A stretch of 64,000 bases of DNA from JABAYQ01 sp018608925 (GTDB taxonomy: Bacteria; Bacteroidota; Bacteroidia; Flavobacteriales; UBA7312). Made by a program: the position numbers and the translations under genes. This document shows, one piece after another, positions 8,436 to 16,792 of the stretch (its first letter is position 1; every line of letters starts with the position of its first letter). The stretch lies in the NCBI GenBank assembly GCA_037625715.1, contig JASJHQ010000035.1, positions 65,239-129,238 of the forward strand, read 5' to 3'. The notes below the pieces were generated by a model. It was not told the DNA's origin. It did no database searches and worked only from the letters and a program-made list of their open reading frames with translations.

Positions 8436-9389
8436 TTAGTTCATAAAGTTAATTATCTTTTGAGCTAATTCCACTCCAATTCTTTCTTGTGCTTCAGAAG
8501 TAGCAGCGCCAATATGAGGAGTTAGAGATATGTTAGGATGCATTAACACTTTAATATCAGGTTTAGGCTCATTTTCAAAAACATCTAATCCAGCACTGCT
8601 CACTTTTCCACTCTTGAGAGCTTCTAACAAAGCAACTTCATCAATTACACCACCTCTTGCAGCATTTATTATACCAACACCATCTTTCATTATTTTAAAT
8701 TCTTCTTCCCCAATAACTGGTTTGTCACCAATTAACGGAATGTGAAGAGTTAAGAAATCACTTTTTTCTAGCAAACTACTCATTGATTCCGTTTCAATTT
8801 TAAAAGATAATTTTTGGTTATCGAAAAATGAAAGTTCTAGGTCAGCTTCTTTAATGAATTTGTCGCAAGCAACAACTGTCATACCTAGCCCAATTGCTCT
8901 TTTAGCTACTTCCTGACCAATTCGTCCAAAACCAACTATTCCAAGAGTCTTTCCTTTAAGTTCTTTTCCTTTTGCGTATGCTTTTTTTAGGTCTTTAAAT
9001 TTAGTATCACCATCTAGAGGCATGTTTCTATTAGAATCATGCATAAAACGTACCATACTAAATAAATGACAAAACACTAGTTCTGCTACAGATTCAGAAG
9101 AAGCTGCTGGGGTATTGATAACTTCAATATTTTTAGACTTAGCATATTCTACATCAATATTATCCATTCCAACACCGCCACGTCCAATCATTTTTAGATT
9201 AGGGCAGGAGTCTATCAGTTCTTTTCTTGCAGTAGTTGCTGATCTAACTAATAAAACTTTAATGTCATTTTCATTAATGAAATCAATAAGTTTGTCCTGA
9301 TCAACTGTTTTGGTTATTACTTCGAAATTTGCTGCGTTTAAAACATCAATTCCATTTTGTGATATTCCGTCGTTAGCTAGTATTTTCAT
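8436..9389 (-). CDS. serA: D-3-phosphoglycerate dehydrogenase
   Basis: A 317-residue D-2-hydroxyacid dehydrogenase that starts serine synthesis by oxidising 3-phosphoglycerate with NAD. It has the Rossmann motif LGIVGFGRIGQEVAKRA, the catalytic arginine in NAARGGVIDE, the ENEP block and the catalytic histidine in LTPHIGAAT. It is the short form with no C-terminal ACT domain, so the classical serine feedback of E. coli SerA is not expected. It follows serC by one base and precedes DUF1015 by ten, so the serine genes are clearly co-transcribed. Confidence 0.95.
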   Translation of the reverse strand: MKILANDGISQNGIDVLNAANFEVITKTVDQDKLIDFINENDIKVLLVRSATTARKELIDSCPNLKMIGRGGVGMDNIDVEYAKSKNIEVINTPAASSESVAELVFCHLFSMVRFMHDSNRNMPLDGDTKFKDLKKAYAKGKELKGKTLGIVGFGRIGQEVAKRAIGLGMTVVACDKFIKEADLELSFFDNQKLSFKIETESMSSLLEKSDFLTLHIPLIGDKPVIGEEEFKIMKDGVGIINAARGGVIDEVALLEALKSGKVSSAGLDVFENEPKPDIKVLMHPNISLTPHIGAATSEAQERIGVELAQKIINFMN

Positions 9390-9390
9390 T

Positions 9391-10461
9391 TTATTTTGTT
9401 TTTTCTAATTCATTCATAATATCTACTAAAACCTGCACACTTTCTAGTGGAAGAGCATTGTACATGGAAGCTCTAAATCCACCAACAGATCTATGTCCTT
9501 TTATTCCATTTATTCCATTGTCATCACATGATTTCAAAAACTCTGCTTCTAATTTGCTATCATCTAATAAAAATGTAGCATTCATTTTAGATCGGTCACT
9601 TACCTCTGCTGCACCTTTAAAAATAGAACTATTATCAATTGTGCTATAGATGAGATTTGCTTTCTGCTCATTTCTTTTCTGAATCCAATCCAAACCACCA
9701 TTTGATTTTAACCATCTCATTGTTAACATAGAAACATAGATAGAAAATACTGGAGGAGTATTAAACATACTTCCTTTAGAAATATGGGTTTTATAATCTA
9801 ACATTGAAGGAATTGTTCTGCCAGTTTTTCCTAAAATTTCGTCTTTAACAATAACTAAAGTTGCACCAGCTGGGCCAAGGTTTTTTTGAGCACCAGCGTA
9901 GATTAAATCAAATTTTGAAATGTCAATATTTCTGCTGAATATGTCTGAAGACATGTCGCAAACTAATGGACAATCTACATTAACAAAGTCATTTATTTGA
10001 GTTCCGAAAATAGTATTGTTAGATGTACAGTGAAAATAATCTAATCCTTTTTCTAATTCAAATCCTTTAGGAATGTAGTTGTAGTTTTTATCTTTTGAGC
10101 TAGCCACAACATTTACATCACCAAATAGTTTTGCTTCATTAATTGCTTTAGAAGACCAAGTACCAGTATCTAAATAAGCAGCTTTTCCATTTGTTTTCAT
10201 TAGATTGTAGCAAACCATTAGAAATTGCATACTAGCTCCACCTTGTAGAAAAACTACTGAATAACCCGAAGGAACGTTCAGAATTTCTTTAACAAGTTGT
10301 TCTGCCTCATCCATAACGTCAACAAATCCTTTGCTTCTGTGAGATATCTCAAGAAGAGAAAGGTTTGATTCGTTAAAGTTTAAAATTGATTTTGAAGCTT
10401 CCTGGAAAACGGAATCAGGAAGAATACAAGGACCTGCACTAAAATTGTGTTTTTTCATCAT
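9391..10461 (-). CDS. serC: Phosphoserine aminotransferase
   Basis: A 356-residue fold-type I PLP enzyme that transfers an amino group from glutamate to 3-phosphohydroxypyruvate. It can also serve pyridoxine synthesis. Family marks are KHNFSAGPCILPD at the N-terminus, SHRSKGF, FLQGGAS and the PLP lysine K193 in YAGAQKNLGPAG. Two ATG codons stand in tandem at the start, and either could be used. It lies one base upstream of serA. No serB phosphatase is in the window. Confidence 0.96.
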   Translation of the reverse strand: MMKKHNFSAGPCILPDSVFQEASKSILNFNESNLSLLEISHRSKGFVDVMDEAEQLVKEILNVPSGYSVVFLQGGASMQFLMVCYNLMKTNGKAAYLDTGTWSSKAINEAKLFGDVNVVASSKDKNYNYIPKGFELEKGLDYFHCTSNNTIFGTQINDFVNVDCPLVCDMSSDIFSRNIDISKFDLIYAGAQKNLGPAGATLVIVKDEILGKTGRTIPSMLDYKTHISKGSMFNTPPVFSIYVSMLTMRWLKSNGGLDWIQKRNEQKANLIYSTIDNSSIFKGAAEVSDRSKMNATFLLDDSKLEAEFLKSCDDNGINGIKGHRSVGGFRASMYNALPLESVQVLVDIMNELEKTK

Positions 10462-10474
10462 TATTGTTTTTGAT

Positions 10475-11377
10475 CTAATTAGGCATTAAGCCAGTTCTTA
10501 TTTTTCTTATTTTAGGTATATTTACTTTTTCGGTATTCTCTACGTCTCTTTTGAGCTTAAAAGAGCCGTTACTTAATTCGAATGCGTTAATACTCCCATC
10601 TGGCACATAATAGTCGTATAAGCCTTCCATTCCATCGTTAAGTGGAATAAGATTGCTTAATACAATTCTATCTTCTTTTTTCTTGAATTTAATCGATGCG
10701 GATGCATCTTCTTTATATTCAATGATATATCTGTTTAGCCTTTTTTTGTCAACTCTAAAAATAGGAGCTCCAAATACTAAATCTTTCTTAACGCTTAAAA
10801 CGTCTATAACTTTAATATTACTTCTTTCATCGTTTCCATTCCAGCCTAATAGAACATAATATTTTTTATTTCCTCTTTTAATTTCTTCCATTTGATAGTA
10901 TAGAGCACCATACCAATTATTGTTTTCTAATTTAATGGACTCTACATTTTTCATTTCTCCACTTAGAGGAATTAATCTACTTACTTGATATTTGTTGGAA
11001 GAATTAAAGTATTGAACGATACCATGGTATTGATATGTGTTGTTATCAAGAGCAACTATCCAGTTTATGATTCTAAGTTTTTTGTCTTTACTTGTAATTA
11101 TAGGAAAGTTCTTAATGCTTTCGAACTTATGTTTTAAAGACTTCGGATTATCTAAAATAAGATCCCATATTTCAACAAACTTTTCGTTAGCGGAAAATCG
11201 TTCTAACTCATTTTTTCCATTAAGTAGAATAGGAGAAATTTCATTGAGTTCTTGTTCGTATTGATCCAATGTTTTGTCTTGTCCGTAAGAAGAAATAGGA
11301 ACAAGAAAGCTTAAAATAAAAAACCGCAGAATAGTAAGTCTAAATTCTGCGGTGTTATATGTTAGAATAGTAGACAT
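10475..11377 (-). CDS. Secreted protein of unknown function in the serine operon
   Basis: A 300-residue protein I cannot name. The N-terminus has a hydrophobic segment (about residues 14-32) ending in SYGQD, a plausible signal-peptidase I site, so export to the periplasm or outer face is likely. The mature part is charged, beta-rich and cysteine-free, with repeated tryptophan/tyrosine strands such as NNWYGALYYQMEEI and KYYVLLGWNGND. It starts one base after the ferredoxin stop and lies 13 bases before serC. Only its export looks supported; its presence among cytosolic metabolic genes is unexplained. Confidence 0.75.
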   Translation of the reverse strand: MSTILTYNTAEFRLTILRFFILSFLVPISSYGQDKTLDQYEQELNEISPILLNGKNELERFSANEKFVEIWDLILDNPKSLKHKFESIKNFPIITSKDKKLRIINWIVALDNNTYQYHGIVQYFNSSNKYQVSRLIPLSGEMKNVESIKLENNNWYGALYYQMEEIKRGNKKYYVLLGWNGNDERSNIKVIDVLSVKKDLVFGAPIFRVDKKRLNRYIIEYKEDASASIKFKKKEDRIVLSNLIPLNDGMEGLYDYYVPDGSINAFELSNGSFKLKRDVENTEKVNIPKIRKIRTGLMPN

Positions 11378-11725
11378 TTAGGCGTGTAAAAATTCCTTTT
11401 TAGCAAGAAGTTCGCTTTCACTTTCTACATTTTCTTCGTCAGGAATGCAGCAGTCAACAGGGCAGACGGCAGCACATTGTGGTTCGTCATGAAAACCTAT
11501 ACATTCGGTACATTTATCAGTTGCAATATAATAAACATCAAAATCAACTGGGTCATTTGATGCGTCAGCATCAACACTTAAGCCAGACTTAGAATTAACA
11601 GTACCTTTCAGACTTGTTCCATCTGAAAATTGCCATTCAAGACCACCTTCATAAATTGCATTGTTAGGGCATTCAGGTTCGCATGCTCCACAGTTAATAC
11701 ACTCGTCAGAAATTTTAATAGCCAT
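11378..11725 (-). CDS. 2[4Fe-4S] dicluster ferredoxin
   Basis: A 115-residue ferredoxin. The first cluster motif is C9-x2-C12-x2-C15-x3-C19 (CINCGACEPECP). The second is C72, C75, then an 8-residue spacer to C84 and C88 (QCAAVCP), as in Alvin-type ferredoxins with an enlarged second loop. Two further cysteines (C92, C93) follow. A roughly 50-residue acidic insert separates the motifs and the C-terminus extends past the second. It is the first gene of the operon leading into serC/serA and is divergent from the LuxC-like reductase, sharing a 54-base promoter region. It could supply electrons to an oxidoreductase such as that partner; this is inference. Confidence 0.92.
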   Translation of the reverse strand: MAIKISDECINCGACEPECPNNAIYEGGLEWQFSDGTSLKGTVNSKSGLSVDADASNDPVDFDVYYIATDKCTECIGFHDEPQCAAVCPVDCCIPDEENVESESELLAKKEFLHA

Positions 11726-11749
11726 ATCTTAATATTTCGATTTAGTTGT

Positions 11750-11757
11750 TAATTTTG
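11750..11757 (+). promoter_or_regulatory. -7 element for the acyl-CoA reductase gene
   Basis: TAATTTTG fits TAnnTTTG and is 22 bases before the ATG at 11780. It lies 6 bases from an oppositely oriented element for the ferredoxin operon, so RNA polymerase probably cannot occupy both at once. Confidence 0.55.
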
Positions 11758-11763
11758 TTGTTA

Positions 11764-11771
11764 CAAATATA
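11764..11771 (-). promoter_or_regulatory. -7 element for the ferredoxin-serC-serA operon
   Basis: CAAATATA on the plus strand reads TATATTTG on the minus strand, an exact TAnnTTTG. It gives a leader of about 35 bases to the ferredoxin ATG at 11725. Confidence 0.55.
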
Positions 11772-11779
11772 ATAAGAAA

Positions 11780-12799
11780 ATGACTAAAGATGATAGAATA
11801 AATGCCTTTAAAAAGTTAGGCGATTTTTTGAGTAATTATACTCTAGAAATCGATTCTAATTCAAGCCATCCTTTTGAAGTTGAGATACAAAGAAGTCAGA
11901 TATATAACAAGTGGTTTACTAAGTCAAATGTAAGAAGTGCAATATCAGGCGTTTGCTATATGTTATCCCAGCAAAGTCTTAATGAATGGATGAAAGACTA
12001 TAAAGAACCATCACAACCTAAAACAGTTGCCGTTATTATGGCCGGTAATATTCCTATTGTAGGTTTTCATGATTTTTTGTCTGTGTTAATTTGTGGTCAC
12101 TCTATAAAGGTTAAACTGTCTAAAGATGATAATAAACTATTTCCTTTAATTGTTGCTGAGTTGATTAATATTAATTCAGAATTTAAAGATTTAATAAGTT
12201 TTTCCGATAATAATTTAAAAGGTTTTGATGCAATTATTGCTACAGGATCTAATAATAGTAAAATCTATTTTGACAGTTATTTTTCTTCCTATCCTTCTTT
12301 AATAAGAGGTAATAGAACTTCTGTTGCTATTTTAAACGGACAAGAAACCTTGAAAGAAAGAAAGGGTTTAGCAAAAGATATATTCTCTTATTTCGGACTT
12401 GGCTGCAGAAGTATTACAAAAATATTTATTCCTAGAGATTATAATCTTGACCTATTGTTCGAAGTGTTTTATGAGTACAATGAGGTTAATTTAAATAACA
12501 AATACGCCAATAACTACGACTATAATAAGGCAATTTTTTTGATGGGTAGCAATGTTATAATCGAAAATGGATTTATAATTTTAAAAGAAGATGATTCGTC
12601 GTTGCACTCCCCAGTTTCGGTATTGTATTATGAGTATTATGATGAGATTAGCTCAATAAGAAATCATGTAGACTCTTTAAGCGAAGAAATACAATGTGTT
12701 TGTGGGGAAGGGTATTTGCCCTTTGGAAAAGCCCAAATGCCAGAAATAGATGATTATGCTGATGGTGTAAATACAATTAATTTTCTAAGTAAAATTTAA
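11780..12799 (+). CDS. LuxC-family acyl-CoA reductase
   Basis: A 339-residue aldehyde-dehydrogenase-fold protein resembling the LuxC acyl-CoA/acyl-protein reductase domain, shorter than Vibrio LuxC (about 480). Visible marks are AVIMAGNIPIVGFHDFL (nucleotide and substrate region), IATGSNNS, and YFGLGCRSITKIFIP. C209 in that last block is the likely nucleophile. LuxC enzymes reduce activated fatty acids to aldehydes with NADPH. No luxAB or luxDE is nearby. It is divergent from a dicluster ferredoxin and overlaps the end of the beta-helix lipoprotein gene by 4 bases. Its physiological product is unknown; luminescence is not suggested. Confidence 0.82.
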   Translation: MTKDDRINAFKKLGDFLSNYTLEIDSNSSHPFEVEIQRSQIYNKWFTKSNVRSAISGVCYMLSQQSLNEWMKDYKEPSQPKTVAVIMAGNIPIVGFHDFLSVLICGHSIKVKLSKDDNKLFPLIVAELININSEFKDLISFSDNNLKGFDAIIATGSNNSKIYFDSYFSSYPSLIRGNRTSVAILNGQETLKERKGLAKDIFSYFGLGCRSITKIFIPRDYNLDLLFEVFYEYNEVNLNNKYANNYDYNKAIFLMGSNVIIENGFIILKEDDSSLHSPVSVLYYEYYDEISSIRNHVDSLSEEIQCVCGEGYLPFGKAQMPEIDDYADGVNTINFLSKI

Positions 12800-14274
12800 T
12801 TTACTTTTTCATAAGCTCCTAAGTCTGGGCTTTGGTCTCTGTTAGCTCCTAAGATATCTGTTAAATTATTGGTAAGTTTTCCTTTGTTGATTGCTGTAGA
12901 GTTTGTCGATAGCTGAAAGTCGCCGTTTTGTACATCTTCAAATAGATTGAAATCAGAATCAATTTTGATACTATTTGACTGATTTAAGCTAGAAAGACTT
13001 GAGTCAGGATGAAGTTTTAATAAACAATGATCAAACATATAATTAAATTCTGCGCCTAAATCTTCTTGAAGATTTAATTCGTTAACTAGGCTTCCAGAAA
13101 AAATACAATTAGTAAAAGTTGCATTGTCTAAATCTCGAGCTTGAATATTGCTATTTATATCTTCGTAATAATTATTAATTAAAATAGAAGGGGTGCTTCT
13201 GTTGCCGAATTGATGAAAGTCAGCAAACGTACAATGATTAAAATCATAATTTCCTCCAATATTTAAAACAAGAGAATATCTCCCACTATTGCTTATTAAA
13301 TTGTTTTGAGCTAAAACGGAAGATCCCTGAGCAAAGATTCCTATATCACTAGCGTTGTCAATAATAGTATTGCTAATTCTTAGAGTAGGAATAGTATTAG
13401 AGCCCAAGGTGTCGGCTTGCACACCTATAGTAGAGTTTTTAATAATGGCATAATTAATTGTATTGTCAAAACTTCCTGATGAAATCCAGATTTTATCCCA
13501 TTGACCAGGTGCATCTTTGTAATACTCATCCAATCTATCTCCTTGAAAGCTTACCTCATTCCCTAGCTCTCCTAAAACAGATATTTTACCTCCGTTATTG
13601 TCTGTAAATAATGGGTTTCCAACAATTATTCCTGAATTATTATGAAAGTAAATGTTAGAACCAGCTTCGATTGTTAATTCAGCTCCAGGCTCTATAATAA
13701 CATAACCGTAAACTACATGTGGAAGATCATTGGTCCAAGTAGTGTTTTGGTCTATCGAGTAATACGATGGAATGATGGTGTCGTTATTTGTTGTTATAAT
13801 TATAATATCTTGTGGTTCTGCTAAATGAAAATTTGCATTTTGACCATAAGCGACTAGTTCCACATATTGGATGAAAGTATCTGTAGAAAATCGAATGGAG
13901 TCAGAAACAAGAAAGGGGAGAGGATTGCCTGAATTCGGATTAATGGTAGCCTCCACAAACATAAAAATACTATCATTTGGAGGTATAGTTGTAGATGAAA
14001 AATCTTCGATGGGTTCTCCGTCAATGTTTATTCGATAAACACTTAAATTATTTTGGTTAACTAGTTCGATATCATTTATTTTGACGGGATAATTATTTTG
14101 ATTAAAAACTTTAAATGTTTTTGTAATACTTCCAACGCTTGTGAAGACGGTGTCGAAAATTATGCTATCGTTTGAAAATGCTAGCTGTCCGCCAGTTCCT
14201 TCTCCGAAAAACTCTTTTTTACAGGAGATGAAAAGAAGGGAAATAAATACAAAAAAGAATATGTTTTTAATCAT
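12796..14274 (-). CDS. Lipoprotein with a right-handed parallel beta-helix domain
   Basis: A 492-residue protein with a lipoprotein signal (hydrophobic stretch ending LLFISC, lipidated at about C17). Residues 25-150 look like an immunoglobulin-like region with DTVFTSVGSITKTFKVFNQN. From about 190 there is a run of parallel beta-helix turns: GYVIIEPGAELTIEAGSNIYFH, GGKISVLGE, VSFQGDRL, then repeated N-x-I/T-x-I ladders. The C-terminus has AINKGKLTNNL and DLGAYEK, typical of such cell-surface proteins. It is probably an outer-membrane or surface lipoprotein; any ligand or polysaccharide activity is unknown. It stands alone, convergent with the acyl-CoA reductase. Confidence 0.82.
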   Translation of the reverse strand: MIKNIFFFVFISLLFISCKKEFFGEGTGGQLAFSNDSIIFDTVFTSVGSITKTFKVFNQNNYPVKINDIELVNQNNLSVYRINIDGEPIEDFSSTTIPPNDSIFMFVEATINPNSGNPLPFLVSDSIRFSTDTFIQYVELVAYGQNANFHLAEPQDIIIITTNNDTIIPSYYSIDQNTTWTNDLPHVVYGYVIIEPGAELTIEAGSNIYFHNNSGIIVGNPLFTDNNGGKISVLGELGNEVSFQGDRLDEYYKDAPGQWDKIWISSGSFDNTINYAIIKNSTIGVQADTLGSNTIPTLRISNTIIDNASDIGIFAQGSSVLAQNNLISNSGRYSLVLNIGGNYDFNHCTFADFHQFGNRSTPSILINNYYEDINSNIQARDLDNATFTNCIFSGSLVNELNLQEDLGAEFNYMFDHCLLKLHPDSSLSSLNQSNSIKIDSDFNLFEDVQNGDFQLSTNSTAINKGKLTNNLTDILGANRDQSPDLGAYEKVN

Positions 14275-14345
14275 TGATATTTGTTGTTTAGCTTATAACG
14301 AATGTAACGTTTGCAATAGTATAACTTAAATTAGATCGAAAGGAG

Positions 14346-14376
14346 TTTGTAAATTATCGATAAGTGTTTATATTTG
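14346..14376 (+). promoter_or_regulatory. Full Bacteroidota promoter for rpmE (-33 TTTG and -7 TATATTTG)
   Basis: TTTG at 14346-14349 is followed after exactly 19 bases by TATATTTG at 14369-14376. This is the textbook Bacteroidota arrangement TTTG-N19-TAnnTTTG. The leader to the ATG at 14400 is about 18 bases. It is the clearest two-part promoter I found in the window. Confidence 0.8.
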
Positions 14377-14398
14377 CAGCCGCTAATTTAAGATAAAA

Positions 14399-14653
14399 AT
14401 GAAAAAGGGAATACATCCAGAAAATTATAGACTTGTAGTTATGAAAGATTTGTCAACTGGTTATACAGTGCTGACAAAGTCAACTGCAGACACAAAAGAA
14501 ACTATAAAGTGGGAAGATGGAAACGAATATCCATTAATTAAAATGGAGATTTCTTCTGACTCTCATCCTTTCTATACAGGGAAAATGAAACTTGTCGATA
14601 CTGCAGGTAGAATTGACAAATTCAAAAACAAATACTCAAAATTTTCTAAATAA
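14399..14653 (+). CDS. rpmE: Ribosomal protein L31, type B (zinc-free)
   Basis: An 84-residue protein beginning KKGIHPENYRLVVMKDLSTG and containing SSDSHPFYTGKMKLVDTAGR, the signature of bacterial L31. It contains no cysteine at all, so it lacks the zinc-binding motif of type A L31. It has the extra loop (about residues 25-45) of the type B form, which suits growth when zinc is scarce. It is a single-gene transcript with a full promoter upstream and a strong terminator downstream. Confidence 0.96.
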   Translation: MKKGIHPENYRLVVMKDLSTGYTVLTKSTADTKETIKWEDGNEYPLIKMEISSDSHPFYTGKMKLVDTAGRIDKFKNKYSKFSK

Positions 14654-14661
14654 ATTTAATA

Positions 14662-14690
14662 AAAACAGTTGCTTAATTAGCAACTGTTTT
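14662..14690. terminator. Two-way terminator between rpmE and pckA
   Basis: An 11-bp perfect stem AAAACAGTTGC/GCAACTGTTTT (14662-14672 and 14680-14690) with loop TTAATTA. It is followed on the plus strand by TATTTTT and on the minus strand by a short T-tract. The loop contains the pckA stop codon (14673-14675), so on the minus strand half of the stem lies inside the last codons of pckA. Confidence 0.85.
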
Positions 14691-16256
14691 TATTTTTGGA
14701 GCACTTGCTAATATTTCTTCATTAGCGAATTCTTTAAATTGCTCGAAATTCTTAACAAATACTGTAGCTAATTCATTGGCTACTTTTTCGTATTCACTTT
14801 CGTCTGACCAAGTATTTTTCGCTTCTAATATCTCATTAGGTACTCCTTCACAATTTGTAGGATAGTTAAGTCCGAAAATAGGATCCTTATTGTATTCCAC
14901 ATTATTTAGTTTCCCGTTTAATGCAGATGAAATCATAGCTCTTGTATATTTCAGACTAATTCTTTCTCCTGTTCCGTATTGTCCTCCTGACCAGCCAGTG
15001 TTAATAAGCCAAACATTTATATCGCCATCATTTAATTTATCACCAAGCAATTCTGCATATTTGGTAGGATGAAGCGGAAGGAAAGGAGCACCAAAACAAG
15101 CTGAAAAAGTAGTTTGCGGCTCATTTATCCCTTCTTCAGTACCAGCAATTTTTGCTGTATATCCAGAAATGAAATGATACATTGCCTGACCAACGTCTAG
15201 TTTAGATATTGGAGGCAATACTCCAAACGCATCACACGTCAAGAAAAAGATATTTTTAGGTGAATCTCCTATTGAAGGATTTGCAATATTTCTGATATGA
15301 TCAATAGGGTAACTAACTCTTGTGTTTTGAGTTACGGAAGTGTTTTCAAAATCAACAACATTGCTATTGTTTTTAAAACGAATATTTTCTAATAAAGCTC
15401 CAGGTTTAATTGCATTAAATATATCTGGTTCTTTTTCTTGACTTAGGTCAATGCATTTTGCGTAACAACCTCCTTCAAAGTTAAATACCGTATTGTCGCT
15501 CCATCCGTGTTCATCATCTCCAATTAAAAGACGATCTGGGTCAGCTGATAAAGTTGTTTTACCGGTTCCTGAAAGTCCAAAGAAAATAGCAGTATCGCCT
15601 TCTTTGCCAATGTTTGCAGAGCAATGCATTGATAAAACATTCTTTTCATGAGGAAGTAGGAAGTTTAAAACAGAGAAAATTCCTTTTTTAATTTCTCCAG
15701 TATAACCTGTTCCACCAATTAAAATAATCTTTTTGGTGAAATTTATAATTGCAAAATTATGCTGTCTTGTACCATCAATTGCTGGGTCAGCTTTAAATGA
15801 AGGAACATTTAAGATTAACCAATCCTCTTTGAAGTCTTTAAGCTCTTCTTGAGTAGGTCTTAAGAACATATTATAAGCAAACATGTTTGACCATGGGTAC
15901 TCATTAACAACTCTTATATTAAGCTTAAAATTAGAGTCGGCACAAGCGTAAGAGTCTCTTACGTAAACTTCTTTATTTTCTAGGTGCTTACAAGCCTTAT
16001 CGTATAACTTATCAAAGTTTTTTGAATCGAAAGGAATATTTACATCTCCCCACCAAACACTATCTGTTGTTATATCATCTTTTACAACAAATCTATCTTT
16101 TGGAGAACGACCTGTAAACTCTCCAGTATCCACAGAAATTGCTCCTGTGTTAGTTTCTTTTGCTTGCTTTAAATTAATAGAAATTTCAGCAAGTTTTTCT
16201 GGTGATAAATTCCAATGAGAATCAGAATTATAAATACCATACTTTTCTAATGACAT
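14673..16256 (-). CDS. pckA: Phosphoenolpyruvate carboxykinase (ATP)
   Basis: A 527-residue enzyme that converts oxaloacetate and ATP to phosphoenolpyruvate and CO2, the entry to gluconeogenesis. It has the kinase P-loop GLSGTGKT at residues 227-234, the metal-site LIGDDEHGW, TGEFTGRSPKDRFVV at the N-terminus and the GTGERISLKYTRAM adenine-side block. The reverse direction (anaplerotic CO2 fixation) is possible in some Bacteroidota. The start at 16256 is supported by a -7 element 25 bases upstream. It converges on rpmE through a shared terminator. Confidence 0.97.
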   Translation of the reverse strand: MSLEKYGIYNSDSHWNLSPEKLAEISINLKQAKETNTGAISVDTGEFTGRSPKDRFVVKDDITTDSVWWGDVNIPFDSKNFDKLYDKACKHLENKEVYVRDSYACADSNFKLNIRVVNEYPWSNMFAYNMFLRPTQEELKDFKEDWLILNVPSFKADPAIDGTRQHNFAIINFTKKIILIGGTGYTGEIKKGIFSVLNFLLPHEKNVLSMHCSANIGKEGDTAIFFGLSGTGKTTLSADPDRLLIGDDEHGWSDNTVFNFEGGCYAKCIDLSQEKEPDIFNAIKPGALLENIRFKNNSNVVDFENTSVTQNTRVSYPIDHIRNIANPSIGDSPKNIFFLTCDAFGVLPPISKLDVGQAMYHFISGYTAKIAGTEEGINEPQTTFSACFGAPFLPLHPTKYAELLGDKLNDGDINVWLINTGWSGGQYGTGERISLKYTRAMISSALNGKLNNVEYNKDPIFGLNYPTNCEGVPNEILEAKNTWSDESEYEKVANELATVFVKNFEQFKEFANEEILASAPKIKTVAN

Positions 16257-16281
16257 ATGTTGTAGTAATAGTTAGCAGCAG

Positions 16282-16289
16282 CAAATTTA
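16282..16289 (-). promoter_or_regulatory. -7 element for pckA
   Basis: CAAATTTA on the plus strand reads TAAATTTG on the minus strand, an exact TAnnTTTG. It lies 25 bases upstream of the pckA ATG, between pckA and the DUF423 gene. Confidence 0.65.
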
Positions 16290-16348
16290 TAATTTATAAT
16301 TGCCACTAAAAGTTTAATAAATACTTTTTTATTATTTTTTTTAACAAC

Positions 16349-16732
16349 CTATTTTTTATAATTATATAATGATAAAAACAGGGCTACCCATGAGCCAATT
16401 AGAATTAAGCCGCCAATAGGAGTTACTGGCCATAAAAAAGTCGTTTTAAAAGCCAATAATTGTTGACAAGAAAGTAAATAAATTGAAAATGAAAAGCATA
16501 CTATTCCAATAATAAATAATGAAGAAATTAATTTTTCAGATTTAATTTCCTCACTATTAAAACCAATAATGATTAATGCTAAAGCATGAATCATTTGGTA
16601 TCTTATGCCTGTGTCGAATGACTGAATCTGTTTAAGAGTTAAAATTTCGCTAATGCTATGTTTGAAAAATGCTCCTAAAACAATAGATGTTATCATTAAA
16701 ATGATTCCGATTTTAATAGTTGATTTGTTCAT
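16349..16732 (-). CDS. DUF423 family small membrane protein
   Basis: A 127-residue protein with four hydrophobic segments: IKIGIILMITSIVLGAFF near the start, RYQMIHALALIIIGF, ISSLFIIGIVCFSFSIYLL, and LWPVTPIGGLILIGSWVALF at the end. The IRYQMIHALALI and PIGG motifs identify the YgdD/DUF423 family of inner-membrane proteins, whose function is unknown. It lies 92 bases upstream of pckA, which has its own promoter, so it may or may not be co-transcribed with it. Confidence 0.85.
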   Translation of the reverse strand: MNKSTIKIGIILMITSIVLGAFFKHSISEILTLKQIQSFDTGIRYQMIHALALIIIGFNSEEIKSEKLISSLFIIGIVCFSFSIYLLSCQQLLAFKTTFLWPVTPIGGLILIGSWVALFLSLYNYKK

Positions 16733-16792
16733 ATATTTTTTGAATGTATTATATGCTAAATTACATATCTTAGCTTTTTAATAACAAGTATT

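Noticed and set aside
11780..12799. Bioluminescence (lux) locus
   Set aside because: Only a LuxC-type reductase is present; no luxA, luxB, luxD or luxE lies nearby.
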